Positions 8,201-16,502 of a DNA stretch of 64,000 nucleotides are shown in pieces; the first letter of the stretch is position 1, and each line of letters begins with the position of its first letter. The stretch comes from Leptolinea tardivitalis (GTDB lineage: Bacteria; Chloroflexota; Anaerolineae; Anaerolineales; Anaerolineaceae). A program made the position numbers and the translations under genes. The notes beneath the pieces are model-generated. The model saw only the letters and a list, made by a program, of their open reading frames with translations. It searched no databases and was not told where the DNA came from. The DNA lies in assembly GCF_001050275.1 (NCBI RefSeq), contig NZ_BBYA01000008.1:434001-498000 (forward strand), written 5' to 3'.

Positions 8201-8728
8201 TTACCTTCGATAACGCAGCCAGCGAAACAATCCGGTGATGATTCCGAAAACCAATCCAGCTGCGGCTCCAAACAAAGCAATGCTTCTTGTATCTACCACC
8301 GTTTCAACGGGAGCATCCACACGCGTGGAAAGAAGAAATACAGTTTTTACTTTGGCGCCGTGAATTTCACGTGCCACAATAACACCTGACCGGGATTCGG
8401 TCATTCGCACAGATTGGGCAACCATCACGCCGGAAGTACCGTGAATCACAGCATCATTAGTGGTCACTACGCCGGCTATTCCCTGTTCTGATGCGATCTG
8501 ATCTGTATGCAGATATCCAGTGAAACCGCGTTTAATCGTTGCGTTCTGGGTATGAACTTCACCTAGAAAGCTATCGGTGGCCTCAATCGAATTTGCCTCC
8601 ACCCGTGAAGCACCACTCTGCTGCATTTGTACAACCTGTGCATCCACTGATTCGGATGAAAGGTTTTTCATGTAAGCCGATTGTGGAATTTGGCTTTTTT
8701 TTGCATCACTTCCGGTATCAGGGTTCAT
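8201..8728 (-). CDS. Possible beta-helix protein with C-terminal membrane anchor
   Basis: About 175 residues from ATG 8728, or 186 from TTG 8761; neither start has a good ribosome site. The body (about 30-150) repeats short beta-type strings separated by turns, such as SGASRVEANSIEAT, GIAGVVTTND and SGVMVAQSVRM, as in right-handed beta-helix or bactofilin-like folds. The C-terminus is a single membrane helix (IALFGAAAGLVFGIITGLF) followed by RWLRYRR, so the body probably faces outward or is tail-anchored. I do not recognise a named family. It lies after the sdhD-like gene and may end that operon. Confidence 0.55.
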   Translation of the reverse strand: MNPDTGSDAKKSQIPQSAYMKNLSSESVDAQVVQMQQSGASRVEANSIEATDSFLGEVHTQNATIKRGFTGYLHTDQIASEQGIAGVVTTNDAVIHGTSGVMVAQSVRMTESRSGVIVAREIHGAKVKTVFLLSTRVDAPVETVVDTRSIALFGAAAGLVFGIITGLFRWLRYRR

Positions 8729-8798
8729 TTGCCGCTGCTTTCTTCCTGATGGATTAGACAAAAAGACTAGTCATTTTATCGTATCGGCTTCATTCGTG

Positions 8799-9179
8799 TC
8801 AAGGAATTCTTCCCATAGCGCTGACTGTCAATAACAACCATATACCATATATGATAGTCAAAATTCCCAACCCGATCAATCCGATGTTAATGATCTTAAT
8901 GAATGTTGGTGATGGATTCAAATCTAAAACGACACTGCGCACACCAAGAAGTGCATGAACGATCACAAAAGTAAGAAAACTACCTTCCATGATTAAAACA
9001 GCCGGGTTCTGATAATATGCGACAACATCACTGTATGTGAATAATCCACCCGGTGCGATTAAATGATTCGCTATGAAATGAATGACCAGGAAAACAAGGA
9101 TCAGACCTCCTGCCAGAACTTTTATGAACCAGAGCAGGGCACTTTCGTGATTTGATGGATAAGTATGATTTGTTTTCAT
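8799..9179 (-). CDS. sdhD: Succinate dehydrogenase-type membrane anchor subunit D (GlpA-associated)
   Basis: A 126-residue protein with three membrane helices (about 15-39, 60-82 and 95-118). His 34 and 39 and an HALLGVRS motif (His 75) resemble SdhD/FrdD anchors that help ligate heme b and form the quinone pocket. GTG 9191 would overlap the upstream gene; ATG 9179, four bases after that stop and with a GGGGG run ahead, is preferred. It is last in a coupled series glpK-glpA-sdhB-sdhC-sdhD. No flavoprotein SdhA is present, so its likely partner is GlpA. Confidence 0.82.
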   Translation of the reverse strand: MKTNHTYPSNHESALLWFIKVLAGGLILVFLVIHFIANHLIAPGGLFTYSDVVAYYQNPAVLIMEGSFLTFVIVHALLGVRSVVLDLNPSPTFIKIINIGLIGLGILTIIYGIWLLLTVSAMGRIP

Positions 9180-9183
9180 GAGA

Positions 9184-9570
9184 TTACGCACCCCCCAGCA
9201 TGTGTATAGCGAAAAATAGAATTCCTCCGGCAGAGATTATTCCCGCAATAATGAGCATGGTCAACTGATACCGGACAGCAATTCCGAAACTTGTAAGGCC
9301 GATACGAATACCATTTATTCCGTGCATAATTCCCGCGGCGATAACCAACAATTCGCCAATAATAAAAATGGGATTCTTCATTAACTGAATAAAACTATCA
9401 TATGCTTCTGCTCCCCTGGTCAATTGGAAGAGAACGATCATATGCATAGCCAGGTAGAGAACCAGACCCAGCCCGGTGATCCGGTTGAGCATAAATCCCC
9501 ATGATCCGGCGGACCGGCCTCGTGGATCAAACCATTGGAGAAAATTGCGCGGAGAAGGAGATCCTTTCAT
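9184..9570 (-). CDS. sdhC: Succinate dehydrogenase-type cytochrome b subunit C (GlpA-associated)
   Basis: A 128-residue three-helix protein (about 26-48, 66-90 and 102-125). The SdhC-like N-terminus carries a RSAGSWGFMLNRITGLGL stretch with the quinone-site Ser/Arg pattern. His 43 and the IMHGINGIRIG motif (His 83) are candidate heme b ligands. ATG 9570 is preceded by AAGGAGG and overlaps the stop of the Fe-S gene by four bases (ATGA). Its place directly after glpA and the Fe-S gene suggests it anchors a glycerol-3-phosphate dehydrogenase rather than classical complex II. Confidence 0.85.
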   Translation of the reverse strand: MKGSPSPRNFLQWFDPRGRSAGSWGFMLNRITGLGLVLYLAMHMIVLFQLTRGAEAYDSFIQLMKNPIFIIGELLVIAAGIMHGINGIRIGLTSFGIAVRYQLTMLIIAGIISAGGILFFAIHMLGGA

Positions 9571-10307
9571 TTTCCAGCCTCCTTGCCGCCAAACCATTGG
9601 TGAAAATTCTTTCGCATCAATTTTTTCCGCAGGTCCATGATGCGATATCCTGGTTCAACATTTGATGGACAGACGGCAGAGCATTCGAAGGCACTGTGGC
9701 AGCGCCAGACGCCAGAGTGATTATCAGCCAGAGCGAGATTGGCCGAAAGTGCATTGGCGGCCAGTGCCTGATGCAATCCTGACAGAGCAGCCGGCCCGAC
9801 ATACGCCTCATCAGTCAGGGCAACCGGACAAGCTGAGACGCATAGACCGCATTCAATGCAGTCAATAAGGCGTTCTTTTTCTGCCACATCAGGAAAGACT
9901 TCTTCATAATCAAGATTAGCTGTGCTATTCGACGATACGGCCGGAGCTTGCATAATTTCCAGTTCCTGGAAGAAATGCGAAACATCGACAACAAGATCGG
10001 AAACTATTGGAAAATTCCGAAGAGGTTCTATACGAAGCATCCCGTTGTTGTGGGTGACTGATCGGATTGGCGTAATACAGGTTAACTTTTCAATATTATT
10101 CACACGCATTCCGCAAGCTCCACAGGTTGAATGATGGCAGGCATGTCGAAATGTGAGGGATCTATCCTGAAATGCCCAGACCCGTTCTACGGCATCCAGA
10201 ACAGTCTCGTCGGGATCGATGTCTAAAGAAAAATCCTGCCAGCTGGTTTTCGTTTCTCCCTGTTTTTGGCGAAGAATGCGTAAGGTTATTTTCCAGGTGG
10301 TTGTCAT
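9567..10307 (-). CDS. sdhB: SdhB/FrdB-type iron-sulfur subunit (GlpA-associated)
   Basis: A 246-residue protein with a plant-ferredoxin-like N-terminal [2Fe-2S] domain (Cys 57, 62, 65 and 77). A C-terminal domain holds a [4Fe-4S] set (Cys 150, 153, 156, plus a late Cys) and a [3Fe-4S] set around Cys 160, 203, 209 and 213. These motifs (STCGACG, CIECGLCVSACP, CSAVCP) match complex II B subunits, not the CCG-domain GlpC. It starts two bases after the glpA stop. The inferred role is to pass electrons from GlpA FAD to quinone at the SdhC/D-like anchors. Confidence 0.9.
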   Translation of the reverse strand: MTTTWKITLRILRQKQGETKTSWQDFSLDIDPDETVLDAVERVWAFQDRSLTFRHACHHSTCGACGMRVNNIEKLTCITPIRSVTHNNGMLRIEPLRNFPIVSDLVVDVSHFFQELEIMQAPAVSSNSTANLDYEEVFPDVAEKERLIDCIECGLCVSACPVALTDEAYVGPAALSGLHQALAANALSANLALADNHSGVWRCHSAFECSAVCPSNVEPGYRIMDLRKKLMRKNFHQWFGGKEAGK

Positions 10308-10309
10308 GT

Positions 10310-11482
10310 TTACGCCTGCCTGTTGTAAAAAGTACGATACGAATCGAGCTCAAAATCTTTTGTCTGGCATGTTTTTCTCCAGGCAAATTTCTCACAAACA
10401 AGATCGGCTGTTTTTTCCGCCATAACACGGCAGGTAGTGGCTTTTCCACCGGTAATTGTGATAAAACCTTTCAATCCATGATCCGTTTCATGGTCAAACA
10501 CTTTGAATGTGCGTGATAAACTGCGGGCATTCGTTCCGGTTTGGATCAACGGGCGGGCAGACATATACGAGGCTCGTATTTTTACTCTGGCAATAGCTGG
10601 AATCATTTCAATTGCCCGATCTACCATTTCTTTGACCATACCTTGATCTACGGGGATATAGTCTGCATCATTCACTTCAAAAGATGTTGTACCAATGACG
10701 GACATACGACGTTGGGGAATGATGATATCTCCATCACCGGGCAACGAAAGACGATTGACCACATAATTGCTCATCCGCTTTTCAAAAGCAACCATTACAC
10801 CAGGTGATGGAATAACTGGAACATTAACGCCGGCCATTTCTGCGATTTTGCCAGCCCATGCGCCTGTGGCGTTAATGACCATGTCGGCATGTTGTTCAAT
10901 AGAACGGCCGGTGTGACGATCTGTCAAAATAATAAAATCCACCGAAGAACGGCCGTCAATATGAATACTCTCCACCTGATGAAATGGAAGGAAAATAGCT
11001 CCACGATTTCGTGCACTTCCGGCGAATGCCAATGCCAGACGCAAAGGATCAAAAGAACCGTCTGGAACTTCAAATCCTCCAAGCACCTGGGGGTTGATTG
11101 CTGGTTCTCTGGATAGAATATCTTTCTTATCCATCCATCGGATGGGAATGCCGCATTTTTCTGCGCCAGCTTTAAATGTTTCCTTGTAGGCCAGTTCTTC
11201 TTCTGAAATAGCCAGAAACAAACCATTGTTAAATTCAATGCATTGTCGAGCTATGCGTCGAAGAATGGTATTCTCTTCAATACACTCAACGGCTGCTTCA
11301 GGATCATTCACACAGTACCGTGAACCGGAATGGAGGAGCCCATGAGTACGGCCGGATGTACCAGAGCAAATTTCTCCTCTATCCACTACAGTAACTGAAA
11401 AGCCGCGTAACGTAAGGTCATAGGCCAGGGCGCATCCTGTAAACCCGGCACCTATGATGAGAATGGTCGGTTTATCCATCAT
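10310..11482 (-). CDS. glpA: FAD-dependent glycerol-3-phosphate dehydrogenase, GlpA type, short
   Basis: A 390-residue DAO-family flavoprotein. It has the FAD dinucleotide motif IIGAGFTG (9-16), [15 protein letters not shown] (typical of GlpA) and a C-terminal [16 protein letters not shown] motif. It oxidises sn-glycerol-3-phosphate to dihydroxyacetone phosphate. The protein ends soon after that motif, so the C-terminal BFD-type [2Fe-2S] domain of E. coli GlpA is missing. The longest frame extends to 11704, but its first 74 codons overlie glpK. The tandem ATGs at 11482 and 11479, overlapping the glpK stop, are the real starts. glpB and glpC are absent; SdhB/C/D-like genes follow. Confidence 0.9.
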   Translation of the reverse strand: MMDKPTILIIGAGFTGCALAYDLTLRGFSVTVVDRGEICSGTSGRTHGLLHSGSRYCVNDPEAAVECIEENTILRRIARQCIEFNNGLFLAISEEELAYKETFKAGAEKCGIPIRWMDKKDILSREPAINPQVLGGFEVPDGSFDPLRLALAFAGSARNRGAIFLPFHQVESIHIDGRSSVDFIILTDRHTGRSIEQHADMVINATGAWAGKIAEMAGVNVPVIPSPGVMVAFEKRMSNYVVNRLSLPGDGDIIIPQRRMSVIGTTSFEVNDADYIPVDQGMVKEMVDRAIEMIPAIARVKIRASYMSARPLIQTGTNARSLSRTFKVFDHETDHGLKGFITITGGKATTCRVMAEKTADLVCEKFAWRKTCQTKDFELDSYRTFYNRQA

Positions 11483-12983
11483 TATGATCCGTTGTCCAAT
11501 CGAAAGAACGGGTGATGGCTTTCTTCCATCCCCGGAATAATTGATCTCGCCGGTCGGTTGGCATCGAAGGAGACCAGGTCCTATCTGGTGTCCATTTTGA
11601 GCGAAGTTCATCCAAAGATTTCCAGAAACCAACTGCCAGTCCGGCGGCGTAGGCAGCGCCCAGGGATGTGGTTTCTGAAACCCTCGGTCGAATGACCGGA
11701 ACATCCAATATATCTGCCTGGAATTGCATTAAAAGATCATTGACTACCATCCCACCATCGACTTTCAGGTTTTGCAGATCAATTCCAGAATCGGATCGCA
11801 TGGCATCCAATACTTCGCGGGTCTGGTAGGCCGTGGCTTCCAATGCCGCCCGGGCAATATGTCCGCGGTTGACGAAGCGGGTAAGTCCCACAATCACACC
11901 ACGTGCATCACTCCGCCAGTACGGGGCGAATAATCCGGAAAATGCCGGAACGATATAGCAACCTCCATTATCTTCAACTGATCGGGCCAGGGGTTCAATT
12001 TCACTGGATTTTTGAATAATGCCAAGGTTATCCCGCAGCCATTGAACCAGTGCACCTGAAATGGCAATGGATCCTTCCAGGCAATACACGGCTGGTTGGT
12101 TTTCAAGCTGATATCCGAATGTAGATAACAATCCATTTCGGCTTGCAATGGGTTGTTGACCTGTATTCATCAACATGAAACAACCCGTGCCATAGGTATT
12201 CTTGGCTTCACCCGGTTTATAACATGTCTGACCGAATAAGGCTGCCTGTTGGTCTCCCAGAATTGACGCGATTGGAACGCCTTCGAGAATTCCGCGTGCC
12301 TCACCATATACCTGTGATGACGGGCGGATTTCCGGCAGAATTGATTCAGGTATTTTCAGCAGGTCAAGCAGCTCTTTATCCCATTGCCTCTTTTGAAGAT
12401 CCATTAAGAGGGTTCGCGAAGCATTGCTTCCATCTGTGATGTGCAAACCACCATTCTTGCCGCCGGTCAGATTCCAGATGAGCCATGAATCTATGGTTCC
12501 TGCCAGAGCCAAGCCATTTTTTATGGCATCGCGTATTCGTGGATTATTCTCCACCATCCATTTGATCTTCGGACCGGAAAAATATGTTGCCAGAGGAAGG
12601 CCGGTTTTTTCACGCAAACGATCCTGACCGCTTTCGCGGGCTAAATCATGACAGATGGCATCTGTACGGGTATCCTGCCAGACTATAGCCGGGTGAAGCG
12701 GCTGTCCGGTGGTTTTATCCCAGATTACAGTCGTTTCTCGTTGATTGGTGATTCCGAGTGCGGCGATATCAGAAGGATGAATACCCGATTTTTGCAGGGT
12801 GTTAAAAATCACTTCCTGTGTACGGATCCATATTTCCATCGGGTCATGTTCCACCCAACCGGACTGTGGGTAATGTTGTTGATGTTCCTTTTGATCAACG
12901 GCAATTATTTGACCATCGTGATCAAAAAGCATAAAACGTGTGCTGCTGGTACCCTGATCAATGGCGGCAATATATTTCGGCAT
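11472..12983 (-). CDS. glpK: Glycerol kinase
   Basis: A 503-residue FGGY kinase, full length. The first ATPase motif is [11 protein letters not shown] near the N-terminus. The substrate-binding [10 protein letters not shown] and the SGWVEHDP segment are present, as is a late [22 protein letters not shown] signature. It phosphorylates glycerol to sn-glycerol-3-phosphate, the substrate of the adjoining glpA. Its stop overlaps the glpA start. No glycerol facilitator gene is nearby. The LCP-like gene ends 23 bases upstream, so glpK may share its promoter. Confidence 0.95.
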   Translation of the reverse strand: MPKYIAAIDQGTSSTRFMLFDHDGQIIAVDQKEHQQHYPQSGWVEHDPMEIWIRTQEVIFNTLQKSGIHPSDIAALGITNQRETTVIWDKTTGQPLHPAIVWQDTRTDAICHDLARESGQDRLREKTGLPLATYFSGPKIKWMVENNPRIRDAIKNGLALAGTIDSWLIWNLTGGKNGGLHITDGSNASRTLLMDLQKRQWDKELLDLLKIPESILPEIRPSSQVYGEARGILEGVPIASILGDQQAALFGQTCYKPGEAKNTYGTGCFMLMNTGQQPIASRNGLLSTFGYQLENQPAVYCLEGSIAISGALVQWLRDNLGIIQKSSEIEPLARSVEDNGGCYIVPAFSGLFAPYWRSDARGVIVGLTRFVNRGHIARAALEATAYQTREVLDAMRSDSGIDLQNLKVDGGMVVNDLLMQFQADILDVPVIRPRVSETTSLGAAYAAGLAVGFWKSLDELRSKWTPDRTWSPSMPTDRRDQLFRGWKKAITRSFDWTTDHNDG

Positions 12984-13006
12984 GTTAATCTCTGCTAATG
13001 GGATAA

Positions 13007-14104
13007 TTATTCACCTGTGCTTCCAAGTGAATTAGCAATATTTGCTTTTACAGATTCTTGATCATTTATTGACATTGTGCCGTCTTCAAAAAAATTCAGG
13101 CGGCTCTGTGGCAGAGAATAATATCGGAAACGGACTGATTCCATCGTGTTTGCCAGGCAGACCAGTTGTTTTAACTGCCCCATATCCAGATCTGTGGCAA
13201 ACCCATCTTCCGCTTTAGTGGTGAAATTCGCAATGAAAGCAGCCGGATCCTGTGTCTTGGCTTCCTGTCTAAAGGAGTTGATTACATCATTTTGTCTGAG
13301 AACCCGATCCCATTCAGCTGTTTTATCACCTGTTTTATACGTCATATACTGACGAATCAATGTGCCGTCTAACTTCTGCCAACCGCGTTGCATATCAAAT
13401 CCATTTGTAACAAATGTGCCGCTGATTTTTACATCCATTGACCCCTTATCGTTGGCATAATTTTCAAAGGTGGCTGTATCAATAACTACATAGTGCGAGA
13501 CCAGAATCCCCAGACTTTCGTTAATCATTTGGGCGACAGCATTTGCCGCCATTGAAACCGCATCAGCATTGCTGCGTTCAACACTATAAACCGTATCAAA
13601 CGCATTGGACAAAGTAGCGTTTGGATACCCATAAGAAACAAGATTTGGTGATGGGAGAATTAATGATGGGGGTAGTGCGTAGACTACAATCCGTTCCTGA
13701 CTGAAATTTACATGAATAATCCGGTAGCCAATAGCGCCATCCAGATCGGTATCTGGATTGGTAATATCGGTAAGGATTGCGAGCATAACATACGAACCTG
13801 TAGCACCGCATACTTCTTTCAAAGGTCCCGGAGTGCTTGTTGGACCAGGTGTATTCAACAGTTCCGGAGAAGCCAATGGGATTGGTGTAATCGGCGTCGT
13901 CTCCTGTGTAGCGGTCACAATACGTTGCGGTGTGATGGTTCCTGGAGTTTCTGAACCTTGCGGCGTAAGTGACATCATGGCAGCCAGGGTCGAAGGTGGA
14001 ATAAAGGGCTGGCGGTAGAAAAGTTGAACAATAATGATCCCGATCACGGTACCCAGAACGATCAGGATACCCAGAAGGATCAAAATAGCTGTTCTACCTT
14101 TCAT
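13007..14104 (-). CDS. Degenerate LytR-CpsA-Psr-like membrane protein
   Basis: A 365-residue protein with an N-terminal membrane helix (about 5-28), a Thr/Pro-rich linker (about 45-95), and a domain (about 100-345) resembling LCP proteins, with an [13 protein letters not shown] segment. LCP enzymes attach glycopolymers to the wall and need conserved arginines. Here the usual Ser-Ile-Pro-Arg-Asp position reads ALPPS (143-147), and the RSDT-like site is also altered, so catalysis is doubtful. AGGAG lies nine bases before the ATG. The LCP call is moderate; a divergent sensor or scaffold is also possible. Confidence 0.6.
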   Translation of the reverse strand: MKGRTAILILLGILIVLGTVIGIIIVQLFYRQPFIPPSTLAAMMSLTPQGSETPGTITPQRIVTATQETTPITPIPLASPELLNTPGPTSTPGPLKEVCGATGSYVMLAILTDITNPDTDLDGAIGYRIIHVNFSQERIVVYALPPSLILPSPNLVSYGYPNATLSNAFDTVYSVERSNADAVSMAANAVAQMINESLGILVSHYVVIDTATFENYANDKGSMDVKISGTFVTNGFDMQRGWQKLDGTLIRQYMTYKTGDKTAEWDRVLRQNDVINSFRQEAKTQDPAAFIANFTTKAEDGFATDLDMGQLKQLVCLANTMESVRFRYYSLPQSRLNFFEDGTMSINDQESVKANIANSLGSTGE

Positions 14105-14253
14105 TCGACGTGGCTCCTAAAAAGCTAATGTTGATTCTTCCCTGTAATTATCCGTCCAATGGGAAGCTCAAAGGATTAAAACCTGACAGTCCTTTATTAA
14201 AAATATTTTATACCCGGATGAAGAATCTGTTCAATTTAATCAAAAACAGATCG

Positions 14254-14901
14254 CTATTCTCGTTCTGGTTTGCGAAAAATGACTGTTTCCTTTATACCAT
14301 TTCCAAACCAGACATTATCCCAATCTTTGATTTCATTGATTACTTTTTGCCATTCTTCATTTAATGGACCATCTTTGATATGCCGGCTGTTGGGTGCAGT
14401 AGACTGACATGGAATGTAATGGTTGGCATCGTCTATGATCAATAATCCCCCATTTTTAAGGAGCGGAATACTCCGCAAGGCACAGGCAGGGCGGACAATA
14501 CCATCCACAAGGGCAAAGTTAATAGATTTTTCCTGCAAGGCTTCCGATACCCGGACATATTGTGATTTCTGAATATCCTCAAAAGATGAATTTGGATCAG
14601 GCTTGGGATAAAAATGATATTCCACATTTTTACAACCAAGTTTTTTAATATTTTCTTTAACAATATTGAACCATTCTTCATTATGTTCCACACTGACCAG
14701 ACTTTTCACATGGCTGGCAAACCAGGTAGTACTTCTTCCTGATCCATATTCGAGGCCGGCATAATCTGGTTGAAGTGCCTGTTCGAGGTATTCCACAGCT
14801 CTGGGAGTCAGCCAGGGGGCAGCTGGATTTCGAAAACGATAATACCAATCTGATAGACGACTGAAAATATATACGGGTGTCCAGTGTGAAAAAGAACGCA
14901 T
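14254..14901 (-). CDS. Class I SAM-dependent methyltransferase
   Basis: A 215-residue protein with motif I GLEYGSGRST (about 49-58), an acidic SVEHNEEW segment at strand 2, and an INFALVDGIVRP segment (strand 4). This fits the Methyltransf_24-like group often found near glycosylation genes, so the target may be a sugar or a peptide. A 149-base gap to the LCP gene holds no clear feature. It is 15 bases downstream of the SpoU-family gene and may be cotranscribed with it. Confidence 0.7.
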   Translation of the reverse strand: MRSFSHWTPVYIFSRLSDWYYRFRNPAAPWLTPRAVEYLEQALQPDYAGLEYGSGRSTTWFASHVKSLVSVEHNEEWFNIVKENIKKLGCKNVEYHFYPKPDPNSSFEDIQKSQYVRVSEALQEKSINFALVDGIVRPACALRSIPLLKNGGLLIIDDANHYIPCQSTAPNSRHIKDGPLNEEWQKVINEIKDWDNVWFGNGIKETVIFRKPERE

Positions 14902-14916
14902 CTGCAGTCCTTGATA

Positions 14917-15630
14917 TTAGAAGGATGTATCCGATTGTACCGGAAGTTTTTGAAAATGATGTTGATTAAGAAAATAGGCAGCGATACCAAAAGATACCGA
15001 AACATTCAATGACTTCTTTATACCCACCATAGGTAAGTAATATAGACGATCACATAATTCCATGACGGCTGGATCAATACCATATACCTCATTGCCTACA
15101 ATAAGATTCAAAGATCCTTCCCACGGTTCTATAGAATCCAAAAGATTGATAGCCGATGGACTGGTTTCCAGTCCAACAACCAACTCGCCACGGTTTCTCA
15201 AATCTCGCACCAGTTCAACACAGTTTAAATGTTGTGACCATGATGTATGAATTTCGGCTGAAAGTGCCGTTTTAGATAAACGTGGATGCAGAGGCGTTGG
15301 GGTGATGCCGCACAGGTAAGCATGTTGAACACCGGCTCCATCTGAGCTGCGTAGAATGGAACCTACATTGTAGGCAGACCGTAGATTATCGAGAATTACA
15401 GATAACCTTGAGCCATCGTTTTTATACGCTTCAACCGAATTACTGGATTCCCAACGACCTTTTTGCAACACCGGGGAGTGGCATAGCGGACAGGTGAGGT
15501 TTTCTTTAAATGGAGCCGGGAATCTAAGCCGACAGGTTCCCGAAGTACATTCATAGTACCAGCAGGCTTCCCGGGGAGAGGATTCACCGGAAAATGGATC
15601 ATTATCAGGATGCGTTTTTGCTGTCGCCAT
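14917..15630 (-). CDS. TrmH/SpoU-family RNA 2'-O-methyltransferase with N-terminal zinc ribbon
   Basis: A 237-residue protein. Residues about 20-60 carry a cysteine ribbon (Cys 23, 28 and 33, then CPLC). The rest is a SPOUT domain with motif 1 NLRSAYNVGSILRSSDGAG, motif 2 LIVGNEVYGID and motif 3 LPMVGIKKSLNVSVSFGIA. It should methylate a ribose 2'-OH in tRNA or rRNA; the ribbon may help RNA binding. The start overlaps the end of the upstream TIM-barrel gene by 26 bases, suggesting coupling. Confidence 0.85.
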   Translation of the reverse strand: MATAKTHPDNDPFSGESSPREACWYYECTSGTCRLRFPAPFKENLTCPLCHSPVLQKGRWESSNSVEAYKNDGSRLSVILDNLRSAYNVGSILRSSDGAGVQHAYLCGITPTPLHPRLSKTALSAEIHTSWSQHLNCVELVRDLRNRGELVVGLETSPSAINLLDSIEPWEGSLNLIVGNEVYGIDPAVMELCDRLYYLPMVGIKKSLNVSVSFGIAAYFLNQHHFQKLPVQSDTSF

Positions 15631-16414
15631 AATGGACTAAATCATATAAACGCGGGACTTGGTGGAGTAATACTCTGGATTCACTTCGCCAGACAAAAGG
15701 TGCACCAGTTCCTCCATATTCAAAAGCAATAATTTCAGGTGTACGCCAATTTCCGATTTTTATCTGGTCAATTGCCGATTCAAAAAGTGTCCAATCCTGA
15801 TCACGCATCTCCATATGATCATGGATTTCACCCTCATGCAACCCCAGACCCGTAATGTGAATTTCTTTCAATCGACGCAGAGGGAATTCTGAAAAAAATT
15901 GCAGCGGATCTGTATGCAATGTTTTTGCGGTAATGGCAGCATGGGCCAGATCGAGAAGCATACCGCAACCTGTTTCGGTGACAAGGCGCTGGAAAAACGG
16001 GGGTAATGCCACCGGACGCAAGTACTCTTTACCAGATGCCGGCAGAGGGACATTCTCTGCGATAACATGATCTGGTCCGAACCGTTTACACACCGACAGC
16101 ACTTCTTCTATGATCGTATCTGATAATTGGTCTAACTGGGCGCCGATACATGGATTTAGCTCAGGAGGGGCAACCACGTGTACATTTACGGTTTGAGTAC
16201 CCGTAGCAGAAAGAAAATCCTCCACTTCAATCCAATCCACCTTTGATAAGCGTCCATCACCTACACTCAGGTCAAAATGGACATAGACTGGTAACAGCCT
16301 GCCAGCATCTGCCACCATGTCTTTCCAATTGGGTGATTTGAATAGATCAAATTTGATCAGGCCTGACTTTAATAAATCAAAGGCCTGAGGTGAATAATTC
16401 ACGGCCAGTTTCAT
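15605..16414 (-). CDS. Sugar phosphate isomerase/epimerase-like TIM-barrel protein
   Basis: A 269-residue protein resembling the AP_endonuc_2/xylose isomerase-like TIM-barrel family. Metal-site-like segments are visible: VHVVAPPELN, VIAENVPLP, LLDLAHA, EIHITGLGLHEGEIHDH and IAFEY. These match the His/Glu/Asp metal ligands of the DUF692/xylose-isomerase-like superfamily. Substrate unknown. The MNH-type bufferin maturation enzyme (DUF692) is a conceivable relative, but no small Cys-rich precursor gene adjoins it. It is first of a three-gene minus-strand run. Confidence 0.6.
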   Translation of the reverse strand: MKLAVNYSPQAFDLLKSGLIKFDLFKSPNWKDMVADAGRLLPVYVHFDLSVGDGRLSKVDWIEVEDFLSATGTQTVNVHVVAPPELNPCIGAQLDQLSDTIIEEVLSVCKRFGPDHVIAENVPLPASGKEYLRPVALPPFFQRLVTETGCGMLLDLAHAAITAKTLHTDPLQFFSEFPLRRLKEIHITGLGLHEGEIHDHMEMRDQDWTLFESAIDQIKIGNWRTPEIIAFEYGGTGAPFVWRSESRVLLHQVPRLYDLVHYGDSKNAS

Positions 16415-16477
16415 AGAGGAGCGATTCTATCACCCAATTCGGCTAAAAGGGGCTCATCTGGTACAATTGCACATATT

Positions 16478-16497
16478 CCGGGGCTGGTGAGCCCCGG
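16478..16497 (+). other. Stable hairpin at the 5' end of the GT39 gene
   Basis: CCGGGGCT (16478-16485) pairs with AGCCCCGG (16490-16497) around a GGTG loop. It lies five bases before ATG 16503, so that ATG would be poorly accessible. The hairpin may protect the message or regulate translation. An extended -10 (TGGTACAAT, 16459-16467) just upstream could start the transcript near it. Confidence 0.5.
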
Positions 16498-16502
16498 TTT
16501 GT

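Noticed and set aside
8163-8209. Two copies of TTACCTTCG in the rplY leader
   Set aside because: Short copies 38 bases apart, partly ribosome-site-like on the minus strand; not enough for a regulatory claim.
11483-11704. N-terminal extension of the glpA reading frame by 74 codons
   Set aside because: It overlies the well-conserved C-terminal coding of glpK, lacks a ribosome site, and the FAD motif starts right after ATG 11482.
15605-16414. DUF692 bufferin-type RiPP system
   Set aside because: The barrel has similar metal-site segments, but no small Cys-rich precursor or DUF2063 partner gene adjoins it.
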